Assembly (NCBI GenBank): GCA_024643345.1
Contig: JAHENB010000007.1
Coordinates: 44,146-108,145 of the forward strand
Direction of reading: 5' to 3'
Source: Maribacter sp.
GTDB lineage: Bacteria; Bacteroidota; Bacteroidia; Flavobacteriales; Flavobacteriaceae
DNA: 64,000 nucleotides
The notes below the pieces were generated by a model. It saw nothing but the letters and a program-made list of their open reading frames with translations. It searched no databases and was not told the origin of the DNA. Within the stretch, counting starts at the first letter, position 1. Every line of letters starts with the position of its first letter. A program made the position numbers and the translations under genes. This document shows positions 9,030-18,432 of the stretch, piece after piece.

Positions 9030-9149
9030 GCGTATTTTTTTATCATGTCAAAAATAGCAATGATTTTTGGGAAGAGGCCCTAGCAAGAAAAAGAGTTTCC
9101 AATCTAGGTATCAAAAGAATTTATACCTTGACCCTTATAGAAGGTCACT

Positions 9150-9596
9150 TTATATTTTTTTGGCGAAGAGGTATCGCCCCGAATCCTTGAAGCCATGTCT
9201 CAAATAAAGTGCTTTGGCCGCGATGTTGTGCTTTTCCAGCTCCAACTGAATACGATTGATGCCCATTTCGATGGCTTTATTTTCCAAAAAAGTAATTGTG
9301 GCATTGCCAATACCTAGGTTCCGATATGGCTCCTTCACATAGAACTCGTCTAAAAAAGCCATTTTCCCCCCATGCTCAAAACTAAATACGAAGGTGAGAA
9401 CAGCGTACCCCACGATTTCGGTTTCCAATAACAGCATCCAAATCCTTCCCAATTGGGCATCCTTTATAAAAGTTTGGAGGTTGGCTCGTGTACGTCCTAA
9501 ATGAAAAGGATAACCATCGATTGCATAAAATTCCTGCATCATGCCCAAAAGGGCTGGTATTGAAGATTCGTTTGCTATTTGATGGTCGACCTTCAT
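9150..9596 (-). CDS. GNAT family N-acetyltransferase
   Basis: A 148-residue acetyl-CoA-dependent acetyltransferase. Motif A, with the acetyl-CoA pyrophosphate-binding loop, reads VKEPYRNLGIGNATI; motif B follows with NIAAKALYLRHGFKDSGRY. The substrate cannot be predicted. It lies 12 bases downstream of the RluA-type synthase gene on the same strand and may be cotranscribed with it. Confidence 0.88.
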   Translation of the reverse strand: MKVDHQIANESSIPALLGMMQEFYAIDGYPFHLGRTRANLQTFIKDAQLGRIWMLLLETEIVGYAVLTFVFSFEHGGKMAFLDEFYVKEPYRNLGIGNATITFLENKAIEMGINRIQLELEKHNIAAKALYLRHGFKDSGRYLFAKKI

Positions 9597-9608
9597 TGGC
9601 TTGTTGGC

Positions 9609-10634
9609 CTATTGGCTATGTTTTGAATAATCGCGCCATTTTTCGATGCATTCGGCCATATCCTGTGGTATTTCAGAATCGAACCGCATGTACGCCCCGC
9701 TAACCGGATGCACAAAACCCAGTGTTTTGGCGTGCAGTGCTTGTCGGGGCAATATTTTAAATGCATTGTCAACGAATTGCTTGTATTTGGTAAAAGTGGT
9801 GCCTTTTAGCACCCGATCGCCCCCATAACGTTCATCGTTGAACAGGGTATGTCCTATGTATTTCATATGGGCACGGATCTGATGGGTACGACCGGTCTCC
9901 AATTTACAGGACACCAGGGTCACGTATCCTAAACGCTCCAACACCTTGTAATGGGTAACCGCTTCCTTACCCTCGTTACCCTCCGGAAATACCTGCATCT
10001 GTAGCCGGTTCTTGGGATTACGGCCCACATGGCCTTCAATGGTCCCTGATTCGGCTTCCATATTGCCCCAAACCAAGGCAATATATTCCCTTTCGCTGGT
10101 CTTGTCAAAAAACTGTTTTGCCAAATGCGTCATGGCCGCTTCGGTTTTCGCGATCACCAGTAGTCCGGAGGTGTCCTTGTCAATGCGATGCACCAGACCC
10201 GGACGATCGCTGCTGTTGTCGGGCAAGTCTTTGATGTGGTGCAACAGGGCATTGATCAGGGTGCCCGAATAATTGCCATGCCCTGGATGAACGACCATCC
10301 CGGCGGGTTTGTTGACTACAAGAAGAACGTCATCTTCATAAACGATGTTCAAGGGTATGTCTTCGGGAACCAATAAAAATTCATGTGGTGGATGCTCAAA
10401 AAGCACTTTTACCTCATCCCCGGGCTTTACCTTATAATTTTGTTTAACGATGGCTTCGTTGACCCATATATGTCCTGATTTGGCAGCCTGTTGAATTTTA
10501 TTTCGGGTGGCATATTCAATAAAATTCATTAAAAATTTATCGACCCGGAGCGGTTCCTGACCTTTGGAGGCCACAAATCTGTGGTGTTCAAAAAGCTCCT
10601 CTCCTTCAAGATCGGCTTGGTCTTGCTGTTCCAT
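9609..10634 (-). CDS. RluA family RNA pseudouridine synthase
   Basis: A 341-residue enzyme that isomerises uridine to pseudouridine in rRNA or tRNA. An S4 RNA-binding domain occupies roughly residues 28-85. The catalytic motif HRIDKDTSG carries the essential Asp (residue 152), followed by the family motif GRTHQIRAHM. The two-domain layout is that of RluD, which modifies helix 69 of 23S rRNA, but I leave the symbol open. It starts 3 bases after the PASTA protein gene, a pairing common in Bacteroidota, with ddl just beyond on the other strand. Confidence 0.94.
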   Translation of the reverse strand: MEQQDQADLEGEELFEHHRFVASKGQEPLRVDKFLMNFIEYATRNKIQQAAKSGHIWVNEAIVKQNYKVKPGDEVKVLFEHPPHEFLLVPEDIPLNIVYEDDVLLVVNKPAGMVVHPGHGNYSGTLINALLHHIKDLPDNSSDRPGLVHRIDKDTSGLLVIAKTEAAMTHLAKQFFDKTSEREYIALVWGNMEAESGTIEGHVGRNPKNRLQMQVFPEGNEGKEAVTHYKVLERLGYVTLVSCKLETGRTHQIRAHMKYIGHTLFNDERYGGDRVLKGTTFTKYKQFVDNAFKILPRQALHAKTLGFVHPVSGAYMRFDSEIPQDMAECIEKWRDYSKHSQ

Positions 10635-10637
10635 CTG

Positions 10638-11231
10638 TTATTCGGAATCGGAATCGGCCTTTATTTTGGACCTTTCTGTTCGGTCGCCATTGCCGCAGAC
10701 CAACTCAATTTTTGAAGTTTTGGGCAGTTTCTCACCTGCATTGATATTCTTGCCCTTGTATTTGACATAGTACACCATGTCCTCGCCAATTTCATCGATA
10801 TAGGTAATGCGTTCCACATCCAATCCCACGGCGCGTAATTTGGAAGTGGCATTACGGATCGAATTTTGAATGATCTCTGGCACGGTCACCTTCTTATAGC
10901 CCGAGGGGTTTACCGTAAAGTAGATTTTTCGGTTCTCCTTAACCTTATTGCCGGGAGGTGGATTTTGAGCGATGATGGAAAAACGGGGATAATCGGGGTC
11001 ATAGTTTGCCGAATCGATGACCTCATACCGGAGATTGGACCGCTCCACTGCATCTCGCATATCTTGGACCGACATCTTTGAAAAATCGGGAACTTCAACA
11101 AATTCCCCATGGTTGGTCGTGCTCTTTAGCCATTGCATCATCACCAAAACCAAGAGTGCCAAAACCAAAAGTGCAAGGCCCAGCTGAATCAAAAATGTTT
11201 TGCTCCTTAGAAAGTTGATAAAATTTCGCAT
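10638..11231 (-). CDS. Membrane-anchored PASTA domain protein
   Basis: Starting at the ATG at 11231 gives 197 residues: a short basic cytoplasmic tail, one transmembrane helix (about residues 14-32, LIQLGLALLVLALLVLV), then two or three PASTA repeats marked by VPDFSKMSVQDM and VPEIIQNSIRNA. PASTA domains bind peptidoglycan or lipid II-like ligands in other bacteria. Here the kinase or PBP partner domain is absent, so it may be a cell-wall sensing or scaffold protein; that is inference. Upstream codons to 11354 are open but lack homology-like sequence. It diverges from ddl, a peptidoglycan precursor gene. Confidence 0.88.
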   Translation of the reverse strand: MRNFINFLRSKTFLIQLGLALLVLALLVLVMMQWLKSTTNHGEFVEVPDFSKMSVQDMRDAVERSNLRYEVIDSANYDPDYPRFSIIAQNPPPGNKVKENRKIYFTVNPSGYKKVTVPEIIQNSIRNATSKLRAVGLDVERITYIDEIGEDMVYYVKYKGKNINAGEKLPKTSKIELVCGNGDRTERSKIKADSDSE

Positions 11232-11413
11232 CGCTTTTAAGTCTACACTGCAAATATAGGAAACGCTCCCAACAAACCGGAGGGGGCAGCTTCGAATTGT
11301 TGTCAAAGCAGGGTGCAACCCTCTTTTCAAGCTTAAAAAAATTGGGTTCCCCAAGAGAATCCACTTCTTTTTTACTTACTTTGGGTCGTAAATATCGGTT
11401 TAGTTTTTGAGGT

Positions 11414-12394
11414 ATGAAGAAAAATATCGCCATCATCATGGGTGGCTTTTCCAGTGAATTCAAAATCTCCCTAAAAAGTGGCAGCGTAGTGCACCAATAT
11501 TTAGACAGGGAAAAGTATAACACTTACCGGATCCATATCTTGCGGGATAAATGGGTTTATATGGATGACGATGGAAACGAACGCCCCGTAGACCGAAATG
11601 ATTTTTCAATTTCAATCGCAAATAAAAAGCTGACCTTCGATTGTATTTTCAACGCCATTCATGGTTCTCCCGGCGAAAATGGCCTGATGCAAGCTTATTT
11701 TGAACTCTTGGGCATTCCCCAAACCTCCTGTGATTACTATCAATCGGCCCTTACCTTTAATAAAAGGGATTTATTGAGTGCGCTGAAACCTTACGGCATT
11801 CGGTCGGCACCATCCTTTTACTTGAATTTGGGCGAGCCCATCGATGAAGACGCCATTGTGTCTGCGGTAGGCTTGCCTTGTTTCGTGAAAGCCAATAAGG
11901 CTGGAAGTAGTTTTGGAATTAGCAAAGTGTATCATAAAAACGATTTAAAGGCGGCTATAGATAAAGCCTATGCGGAAGACGATGAAATTATAATCGAAAG
12001 ATTCATGGATGGCACCGAAGTTTCGGTCGGCGTGATCAAGTACAAGGGGAAATCTATGGTATTGCCCATAACGGAAATCGTAAGCGAAAATGATTTTTTC
12101 GACTACGAGGCCAAATATGAGGGCAAATCGGAGGAAATAACCCCTGCAAGAATATCGCCATTACAGCAACAAAGAGTCTCAGAAATGGCGTTACGGGCCT
12201 ATGACGTATTGAAAATGAAGGGCTATTCGCGAAGTGAATTTATTTTTGTGGACGATGAACCTTATATGCTGGAAATGAACACTACCCCCGGTTTAACCAC
12301 GGAGAGCATTTTACCCAAACAAGCCGAAGCTGCGGGGATTGGTTTATCGGAACTTTTCGAAAGTGCTATTGTAGAGGCCTTACGCCAGAAATGA
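11414..12394 (+). CDS. ddl: D-alanine--D-alanine ligase
   Basis: A 326-residue ATP-grasp ligase that makes the D-Ala-D-Ala dipeptide for peptidoglycan. Visible features are the N-terminal IIMGGFSSEFKIS, the HGSPGENG loop, the ATP-grasp stretch CFVKANKAGSSFGISKV and the C-terminal metal/substrate site EMNTTPGLT. Length is normal. It is divergent from the PASTA protein and lies just upstream of coaD, which seems to have its own promoter. Confidence 0.97.
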   Translation: MKKNIAIIMGGFSSEFKISLKSGSVVHQYLDREKYNTYRIHILRDKWVYMDDDGNERPVDRNDFSISIANKKLTFDCIFNAIHGSPGENGLMQAYFELLGIPQTSCDYYQSALTFNKRDLLSALKPYGIRSAPSFYLNLGEPIDEDAIVSAVGLPCFVKANKAGSSFGISKVYHKNDLKAAIDKAYAEDDEIIIERFMDGTEVSVGVIKYKGKSMVLPITEIVSENDFFDYEAKYEGKSEEITPARISPLQQQRVSEMALRAYDVLKMKGYSRSEFIFVDDEPYMLEMNTTPGLTTESILPKQAEAAGIGLSELFESAIVEALRQK

Positions 12395-12395
12395 C

Positions 12396-12403
12396 TAACT
12401 TTG
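12396..12403 (+). promoter_or_regulatory. Candidate -7 element for coaD
   Basis: TAACTTTG fits the Bacteroidota TAnnTTTG element exactly and sits 19 bases before the coaD ATG, overlapping the ddl stop region. A TTG lies 24 bases upstream (12369-12371), slightly beyond the usual spacing. Confidence 0.45.
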
Positions 12404-12422
12404 ATACGCGCAAATTCGTACC

Positions 12423-12884
12423 ATGATCAAACGTGCCATTTTTCCAGGTTCCTTTGACCCCCTCACCTTGGGCCATTATGATATTATCCAAAGGGGAATT
12501 ACCCTTTTCGACGAACTCGTTATCGCAATAGGCATCAATGCTGACAAAAACTATATGTTCTCCCTTGCGGAACGACAAAATTTTATCAAGGAGGCCTTCA
12601 AGGGCGACCCTAAAATAAAGGTAATGACCTACAAAGGCCTAACGGTAGACTTTTGTCAGAAAATCGGAGCAAATTTTATTCTAAGGGGCCTAAGAAATCC
12701 GGGGGATTTTGAATTTGAAAAAGCCATTGCGCACACCAACCGAAAACTTTCCGAAATCGAAACCGTATTCTTGTTGACCTCTTCAGGCAAATCTTACATC
12801 AGTTCTTCCATTGTAAGGGATGTGATTAAAAATGGCGGCGACTACACTGGGCTGGTACCCGATTCTGTAAGAATCAAGCCATAA
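12423..12884 (+). CDS. coaD: Pantetheine-phosphate adenylyltransferase
   Basis: A 153-residue nucleotidyltransferase for the fourth step of coenzyme A synthesis, forming dephospho-CoA from phosphopantetheine and ATP. The signature FPGSFDPLTLGHYDII carries the (T/H)xGH nucleotide-binding motif, and the C-terminal SSSIVRDV carries the ISSTxxR-like phosphate site. The RGLRNPGDFEFE segment is also typical. Length is normal. It lies 28 bases after ddl, and its TAnnTTTG element is in the gap. Confidence 0.97.
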   Translation: MIKRAIFPGSFDPLTLGHYDIIQRGITLFDELVIAIGINADKNYMFSLAERQNFIKEAFKGDPKIKVMTYKGLTVDFCQKIGANFILRGLRNPGDFEFEKAIAHTNRKLSEIETVFLLTSSGKSYISSSIVRDVIKNGGDYTGLVPDSVRIKP

Positions 12885-13093
12885 AAAAACTGCAAAGGCA
12901 ATCAAGAGGGGGTCCACCAAGCATTCCATAGCTTTTTTTGCCTCTAAATATTATCTTTATTATTGTAGGAATTTTCGTATATTTAAACGATTTCAATCAC
13001 AAATGGAGAACACACAACGTAATTTGCACCATTCACAACAAACCTTCCAAAAAGTTGAATAATCGCTTTACATTAGTAGGAAATTACAACAAT

Positions 13094-14944
13094 ATGTTAA
13101 AGGGAACCCAAACAGGTACCAACAATTATTTGGTGAAACAGTTGCCTATTGCGACCGCTTTTCTGAATCGGAAATTGGAAGTGGTTCATGCCTCTGACAA
13201 ATGGATAGAATACTTCAATTTTCCCGACCGTGATGTATTTGGAAAAAAAATCTTCACCCTGTTCAAAGATTCGCACAAAAACTGGCAAAAGGTGTTGAAC
13301 GACTGTTTGAAGGGTAAAGCCTCGGTGAACGGTGCCGAACGCTTTATGGATAGTGAGCAGAAAGATCGTTGGTTCGAATGGACCAACGTACCCTGGCACG
13401 ACGAAAAGGAAAATGTCATAGGGGTCATCTTGCAAACCGAAGACATCACAGATAAAGTGAACAATGAGTTGAATCTGGAAAAACAGCACCTGCTCTTCAA
13501 TGATAAGTCTGAAATTGCCAAAATTGGAAGTTGGAACCTGGATTTCATCAACCAAGAACTGACTTGGTGCACTACCTCCAAAAGAATTCACGAAGTATCC
13601 CTTGACTTTGAACCCAACATAGATACGGCCATTGACTTTTACAAACAGGGCTATAGTAGAAATACCATTTCAATGGCGGTCGAAAGGGCCATGGTAGAAG
13701 GCGTACCCTTCAGCGAGAAGTTACAGCTCGTTACGGCAAAGGGAAACGAAAAATGGGTTATCGCCTCTGGAAAGCCCATATTCAAGCACGGGATATTTTT
13801 AGGCCTAATGGGCACCATTCAGGATATTAGCGAAGAGGTGCTAGCCGATATAAAGACCAAAGAAAATGAACTGTTGCTAAAAACTTTGATCGATAACTTA
13901 CCGCTTAACGTATTCATCAAAGATCTGGATTCTAAAAAAGTATTGGTCAATAAATCGGAATGTGATTATTTGGGGGTTAAAAATGCAAATGAATTATTGG
14001 GCAAGAACGATTTTGACCTTTATGATAAGAAAATAGCCCAAATTTCAAGGGATGAAGACCTTCAGGTAATCAATTCATTAAAACCCATTTTGGGAAAGGA
14101 AACCCGATGCGTAAAAAAAGACGGAACGGTCACCACTTTTTTAACCTCAAAGATTCCCCTGATCGGGGACGACAAAACGGCCAATGGGCTTATAGGAATC
14201 AGCCTTGACATCTCCACTTTAAAACAAAAAGAGGAAGAACTCAGGGATTTGATCAATGTGACTTCCCTTCAAAATAAGAAGTTGATCAATTTTGCCCATA
14301 TCGTTTCCCATAACCTGCGTTCGCATTCTGCCAATTTTTCTATGCTTTTAGATTTCCTTATCAACGAACAGAACGGCGAAGAAAGGGAAAATATTACCAA
14401 AATGTTGGTGGAGGCCTCCGACAATTTATTGGAGACCTTGGAGAACCTCAATGAGGTGGTAGCGATTAATACCAATACCAATCTCAACAAAAAACCAACG
14501 GCACTTAAAGAAACGGTTGCAAAGGTAGTGTTGAACCTCGCTGGATTCCTCAAAAACAACAATGCGAAAATCATCGATGAAATTTCAGACGATCTGGTCA
14601 TCAACGTAATTCCGGCCTATCTGGAAAGTATTCTCATGAATTTCATCACCAATGCAGTGAAATATAAAGAGCCATCGAGAAATCCCAGGATTACTTTGGG
14701 TACGGCCAAATCAGGAAAATATACCGTCTTATCCATCAAGGACAACGGCATGGGCATCGATTTGAAAAAATATGGCGACAAATTATTCGGCATGTACAAG
14801 ACCTTTCACAATCATAAAGATGCCAGGGGCATAGGACTGTACATTACAAAGAATCAAATTGAGGCCATGCAAGGAAAAATAGTAACCCAAAGTAAGGTAG
14901 GAATTGGTACTACATTTAATATCTATTTTAATGATAAGAATTAG
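13094..14944 (+). CDS. PAS-domain sensor histidine kinase
   Basis: From the ATG at 13094 the product has 616 residues and no membrane segment, so it should be cytoplasmic. Three PAS/PAC-like regions span roughly residues 10-400 (for example GVILQTEDITDKV and GLIGISLDISTLK). The dimerisation/phosphoacceptor helix has His in HIVSHNLRSHSAN, and the ATPase domain shows the N box (NFITNAVKYK), the G1 box DNGMGID and the G2 box GIGLYITKNQIE. The frame can be extended to a TTG at 12938, but that part looks non-coding. Its end overlaps the next gene, a lone receiver domain that is its likely partner. Confidence 0.92.
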   Translation: MLKGTQTGTNNYLVKQLPIATAFLNRKLEVVHASDKWIEYFNFPDRDVFGKKIFTLFKDSHKNWQKVLNDCLKGKASVNGAERFMDSEQKDRWFEWTNVPWHDEKENVIGVILQTEDITDKVNNELNLEKQHLLFNDKSEIAKIGSWNLDFINQELTWCTTSKRIHEVSLDFEPNIDTAIDFYKQGYSRNTISMAVERAMVEGVPFSEKLQLVTAKGNEKWVIASGKPIFKHGIFLGLMGTIQDISEEVLADIKTKENELLLKTLIDNLPLNVFIKDLDSKKVLVNKSECDYLGVKNANELLGKNDFDLYDKKIAQISRDEDLQVINSLKPILGKETRCVKKDGTVTTFLTSKIPLIGDDKTANGLIGISLDISTLKQKEEELRDLINVTSLQNKKLINFAHIVSHNLRSHSANFSMLLDFLINEQNGEERENITKMLVEASDNLLETLENLNEVVAINTNTNLNKKPTALKETVAKVVLNLAGFLKNNNAKIIDEISDDLVINVIPAYLESILMNFITNAVKYKEPSRNPRITLGTAKSGKYTVLSIKDNGMGIDLKKYGDKLFGMYKTFHNHKDARGIGLYITKNQIEAMQGKIVTQSKVGIGTTFNIYFNDKN

Positions 14945-15335
14945 CGCGATCTACATCATCGATGACGACCCTATTACCGTTTTTGGGATAAAAAAATTAC
15001 TCAGTACCGTAGCAGAATGCGATGAAATCACCACTTATGCCAATGGCAAACTGGCCATTGATCAGATTAAGGCCACCCTGGAAAACAAAAAATCCCTTCC
15101 CGAGGTAATTTTTTTGGACATCAACATGCCCATTATGGACGGTTGGCAGTTCCTGGAAGCCTTTATCTCATTGGCCATTCCCCAAAAGATTCGCATCAAC
15201 ATCGTAACCTCCTCCATTGATGCTGTAGACCGTGACAAATGGAAATGGTACAAAAGCAAAACGCACCATACGATCACCTTTAACAACAAACCGATAAAAA
15301 AAGAGGGGATTTCCGAAATTACCAAAGTGGCTTAA
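14931..15335 (+). CDS. Single-domain response regulator
   Basis: A 134-residue receiver domain without an output domain. The acidic pocket is IIDDDP, the phosphoacceptor Asp is in IFLDINMPIMDGW, the switch residues are TSS, and the conserved Lys is in NNKPIK. It starts inside the end of the kinase gene (14-base overlap), so both are made together and probably form a phosphorelay pair. With no DNA-binding domain it must act by protein contact or as a phosphate carrier. I use the ATG at 14931; an earlier GTG-type start would add residues foreign to the fold. Confidence 0.92.
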   Translation: MIRISAIYIIDDDPITVFGIKKLLSTVAECDEITTYANGKLAIDQIKATLENKKSLPEVIFLDINMPIMDGWQFLEAFISLAIPQKIRINIVTSSIDAVDRDKWKWYKSKTHHTITFNNKPIKKEGISEITKVA

Positions 15336-15425
15336 TCCATTAAGCTGATTTTTTTTGTTTAATTTTAGGGACTATTCCTTAGCCACTTTGGCGAAGCCCT
15401 TGTGATATATAATCGGAACGTTCCC

Positions 15426-17189
15426 ATGAGAATCACTTTTACCGTTTTGATAGCGTTGCTCCTTCTTGGTTGTGAAACAAAGAAAGAGGACAAAATAGGA
15501 AGTTTCCCTACCCAATTTGAAAATTCGGGCGGTACCGAAACCGCAACCTATGATCAGGTGATCGACTTCTATATACATTTGGCCAAAGAATTCCCCGAAA
15601 TAAATTTCCAGACCATAGGGGAAACCGATAGCGGTTATCCCTTGCATATTGTGACCTTTAACCCCGATGGGGACTTCAATTTCAAAAAGCTTGGGGTGGC
15701 CAAGACGATCATTTTGATCAATAATGGCATACATCCGGGCGAGAGTGACGGTATCGATGCCACCATGATGCTTATTCGCGATTTGGCCACCGGAAAGTTG
15801 GATACGCCAAAAAATACGGTCCTGGTCTCTATTCCGATTTATAATATCGGTGGGGCGCTGAACAGGAACAGTGGCACAAGGGCGAATCAAAATGGCCCAA
15901 TTTCATATGGGTTCAGGGGCAATGCGAAAAACTACGATTTGAACCGGGATTTTATCAAGGCCGATAGTAAGAATGCCAGAACATTCGCAGAAATCTTCCA
16001 CTTGGTGAACCCGGATATTTTTATAGACAACCATGTGAGCAACGGGGCAGACTACCAATATACCCTGACCCATCTCTTTACCCAGCATAACAAATTGGGT
16101 GGTGACCTTGGCACTTATCTGCACGATGAAATGATGCCCGATTTGGTAAACAGCTTGGCAGAGAATAAATGGGACATCACCCCCTATGTCAACGTTTTCA
16201 ATACACCTCCCGAACATGGATTCTCACAATTCATGGATTATCCAAGATACTCCACCGGGTATACCACTTTATGGAACACGCTTGGCCTGATGGTGGAAAC
16301 CCATATGCTAAAACCATATGAACAACGTGTGAATGCCACTTATGAGCTGATGAAACAAATGATAGGCATCGCTGAATCAGACGGTGAAAAAATCAAAGCA
16401 CTGCGAAAGGCAGCCTTGACAAATCATGCTGAATGGACCCATTACCCCACGCAATGGGCAATAGATACGACCCGCCAGAGCATGCTCGATTTTAAAGGCT
16501 ATGAAGCAGATACCCTTATAAGCGAGGTTACGGGCTTTCCCCGTTTGAAATATGACCATGATAAGCCCTTTGTCAAAAAGGTGGCGTACAGAAATTATAT
16601 GGTGGCTTCAGATTCTGTGCGCATTCCAAAAGCCTATATCGTTAAAAAAGAATATAGAGAAGTAATCGAACGCATGACGCTCAATAAAATTTACTTAGAA
16701 ACCCTGAAAATCGACACTTTATTGGAAGTCGGCAGCTATAATATTGCTTCATATCGCACGGTCCCAAATGCCTACGAGGGCCATTATCCACATTTCCAGA
16801 CCAAGGTTGCCGAAAGTGCCCAAAAAGTACGGTTTGCCGAAGGGGATTATTTGATTCCGACCGATCAGGCCGGCATTCGCTATATTTTGGAGACCTTGGA
16901 ACCCGCAACGAACGATTCTTTTTTCAATTGGAATTTTTTCGATGCGATTTTACAGCGAAAAGAAGGGTTCTCACCCTATGTTTTTGAGGATGAAGCCCTA
17001 AAGATTTTGAATGAAAATTCAATATTGAAAGATTCGTTCATGATGAAGAAAAGCCGAGACCCCATCTTTGCCAATGATTGGTATGCCCAATTGGATTGGC
17101 TGTACACCCAAAGCGATCATTATGAAAAAGCCTATTTACAGTACCCCGTTTATCGGGTTTTTTCGGCAGATATGGTCGATAAGGACTAA
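15426..17189 (+). CDS. M14 family zinc carboxypeptidase, lipoprotein
   Basis: Starting at the ATG at 15426 the protein has 587 residues and a lipoprotein signal (MRITFTVLIALLLLGC). The metallocarboxypeptidase zinc site is clear: His103 and Glu106 in GIHPGESDG and His203 in FIDNHVSNG. The catalytic Glu region (ETHML) follows. This is the M14 branch with a long C-terminal extension common in Bacteroidota. It should trim peptides or cell-wall peptides in the periplasm or at the surface; the substrate is not known. It stands alone and is convergent with the NUDIX gene. Confidence 0.9.
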   Translation: MRITFTVLIALLLLGCETKKEDKIGSFPTQFENSGGTETATYDQVIDFYIHLAKEFPEINFQTIGETDSGYPLHIVTFNPDGDFNFKKLGVAKTIILINNGIHPGESDGIDATMMLIRDLATGKLDTPKNTVLVSIPIYNIGGALNRNSGTRANQNGPISYGFRGNAKNYDLNRDFIKADSKNARTFAEIFHLVNPDIFIDNHVSNGADYQYTLTHLFTQHNKLGGDLGTYLHDEMMPDLVNSLAENKWDITPYVNVFNTPPEHGFSQFMDYPRYSTGYTTLWNTLGLMVETHMLKPYEQRVNATYELMKQMIGIAESDGEKIKALRKAALTNHAEWTHYPTQWAIDTTRQSMLDFKGYEADTLISEVTGFPRLKYDHDKPFVKKVAYRNYMVASDSVRIPKAYIVKKEYREVIERMTLNKIYLETLKIDTLLEVGSYNIASYRTVPNAYEGHYPHFQTKVAESAQKVRFAEGDYLIPTDQAGIRYILETLEPATNDSFFNWNFFDAILQRKEGFSPYVFEDEALKILNENSILKDSFMMKKSRDPIFANDWYAQLDWLYTQSDHYEKAYLQYPVYRVFSADMVDKD

Positions 17190-17191
17190 AG

Positions 17192-17779
17192 TTAGTCCCC
17201 AAATAATATTTTGATGTTGGTATAGGAATTCTCCAATGCTTTTTTGATTTTTTCAGGCCCTTTCCATTTTACCTTGATGATGCCCTCATTCGCCTGACCT
17301 TGTAGGGGACCCGTGTAGGAGGTTCGCATCGCATACCAGTGTACTTCTTTGAGTTTGTACTTGCCATTGTTTTTGAAAACGTGATACGTGGTCTTGAGAA
17401 AATTTTCCAAAATCAAGCCCTGCACACCTGTTTCTTCGGCCACTTCCCTCAGGGCACAATCCTCAAAGGTCTCCCCTTTATCTAACTTACCTTTCGGCAA
17501 ATCCCATTTATCGTTGCGGTAAATAAAAAGTACTTTGCCCGCCTTGTTGGTCACTACACCACCGGCCGCCCTTACCAAGGGGATTTTTTTACAGAATTTT
17601 TTAAGGATTTCTTCGTGGTTCGGATGGTAGACGTAGGCCACCTGTAATTTGCTCTTTGTCAGTGCCGTTATAGCTGCCTTGATGGCGTTCTGATTCAATA
17701 GGAAATATTCTCCGCTTGCAGTTTCCGAGAGCTTATTTGTCAAAATCAAAGGCAGATCATTAACAAAAACTTTATACAT
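17192..17779 (-). CDS. NUDIX hydrolase
   Basis: A 195-residue protein with a NUDIX domain in its middle and C-terminal part. The NUDIX box reads GKLDKGE, then REVAEETG after seven residues, matching GX5EX7REUXEEXGU. The first 65 residues form an N-terminal domain usual in flavobacterial homologues (MYKVFVNDLPL). It hydrolyses a nucleoside-diphosphate-linked compound of unknown identity. Its start codon is only 7 bases from the divergent pyrE start, so the two promoters must lie within each other's coding sequence or leader. Confidence 0.92.
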   Translation of the reverse strand: MYKVFVNDLPLILTNKLSETASGEYFLLNQNAIKAAITALTKSKLQVAYVYHPNHEEILKKFCKKIPLVRAAGGVVTNKAGKVLFIYRNDKWDLPKGKLDKGETFEDCALREVAEETGVQGLILENFLKTTYHVFKNNGKYKLKEVHWYAMRTSYTGPLQGQANEGIIKVKWKGPEKIKKALENSYTNIKILFGD

Positions 17780-17786
17780 TTGTTAC

Positions 17787-18431
17787 ATGGTTTTGGACAA
17801 GTACACCGCTAAAAAAACAGCAGAGCTCCTGCTGCAAATTAATGCAATTAAATTGAAACCGGAAAATCCATTCACATGGGCTTCTGGATGGAAATCGCCA
17901 ATTTACTGCGATAATCGAATTATCCTTTCCTATCCGATCATCAGAAATTTTGTAAGGGAGGAAATCGCCAAGCATCTAGAGGCGATTTATGGCAAACCCG
18001 ATATCATTGCCGGTGTCGCTACCGGAGCCATTGGCATTGGTGCCCTGGTCGCCGATTATCTGGGGCTTCCCTTTATATATGTAAGGCCCGAACCCAAATC
18101 CCACGGTCGACAGAACCAAATTGAAGGGGTACTTGAGCCTAATCAGACGGTCGTGGTCATAGAAGACCTGATCAGCACCGGGCAGAGCAGCCTTAACGCC
18201 GTGGAAGCCTTAACGGCTGCCGGAGCCAAGGTTAAGGGAATGTTGGCCATTTTTACTTATGGTTTTGACATTGCAGAGGAGAACTTCAAAAAACATGGCT
18301 TGGAACTTTATACCCTGGGCGATTACGAACACCTGATCGAACAAGCGTCGGATAGCGATTATATCAATGAAGAACAGCTTGGCACTTTGAGGGAATGGCG
18401 CATGAACCCTTCTAAATGGAAACAAAAATAA
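17787..18431 (+). CDS. pyrE: Orotate phosphoribosyltransferase
   Basis: A 214-residue enzyme joining orotate and PRPP to form orotidine monophosphate in pyrimidine synthesis. The PRPP-binding loop VVVIEDLISTGQSS is plain, and the N-terminal FTWASGWKSPIYCDNR is strongly conserved. The start at 17787 agrees with family length, even though it leaves just 7 bases to the divergent NUDIX gene. The next gene begins 1 base after its stop. Confidence 0.97.
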   Translation: MVLDKYTAKKTAELLLQINAIKLKPENPFTWASGWKSPIYCDNRIILSYPIIRNFVREEIAKHLEAIYGKPDIIAGVATGAIGIGALVADYLGLPFIYVRPEPKSHGRQNQIEGVLEPNQTVVVIEDLISTGQSSLNAVEALTAAGAKVKGMLAIFTYGFDIAEENFKKHGLELYTLGDYEHLIEQASDSDYINEEQLGTLREWRMNPSKWKQK

Positions 18432-18432
18432 A

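Noticed and set aside
12938..13093. N-terminal extension of the PAS kinase from a TTG
   Set aside because: The 52 added residues do not look like coding sequence, and the ATG at 13094 begins the first PAS region.
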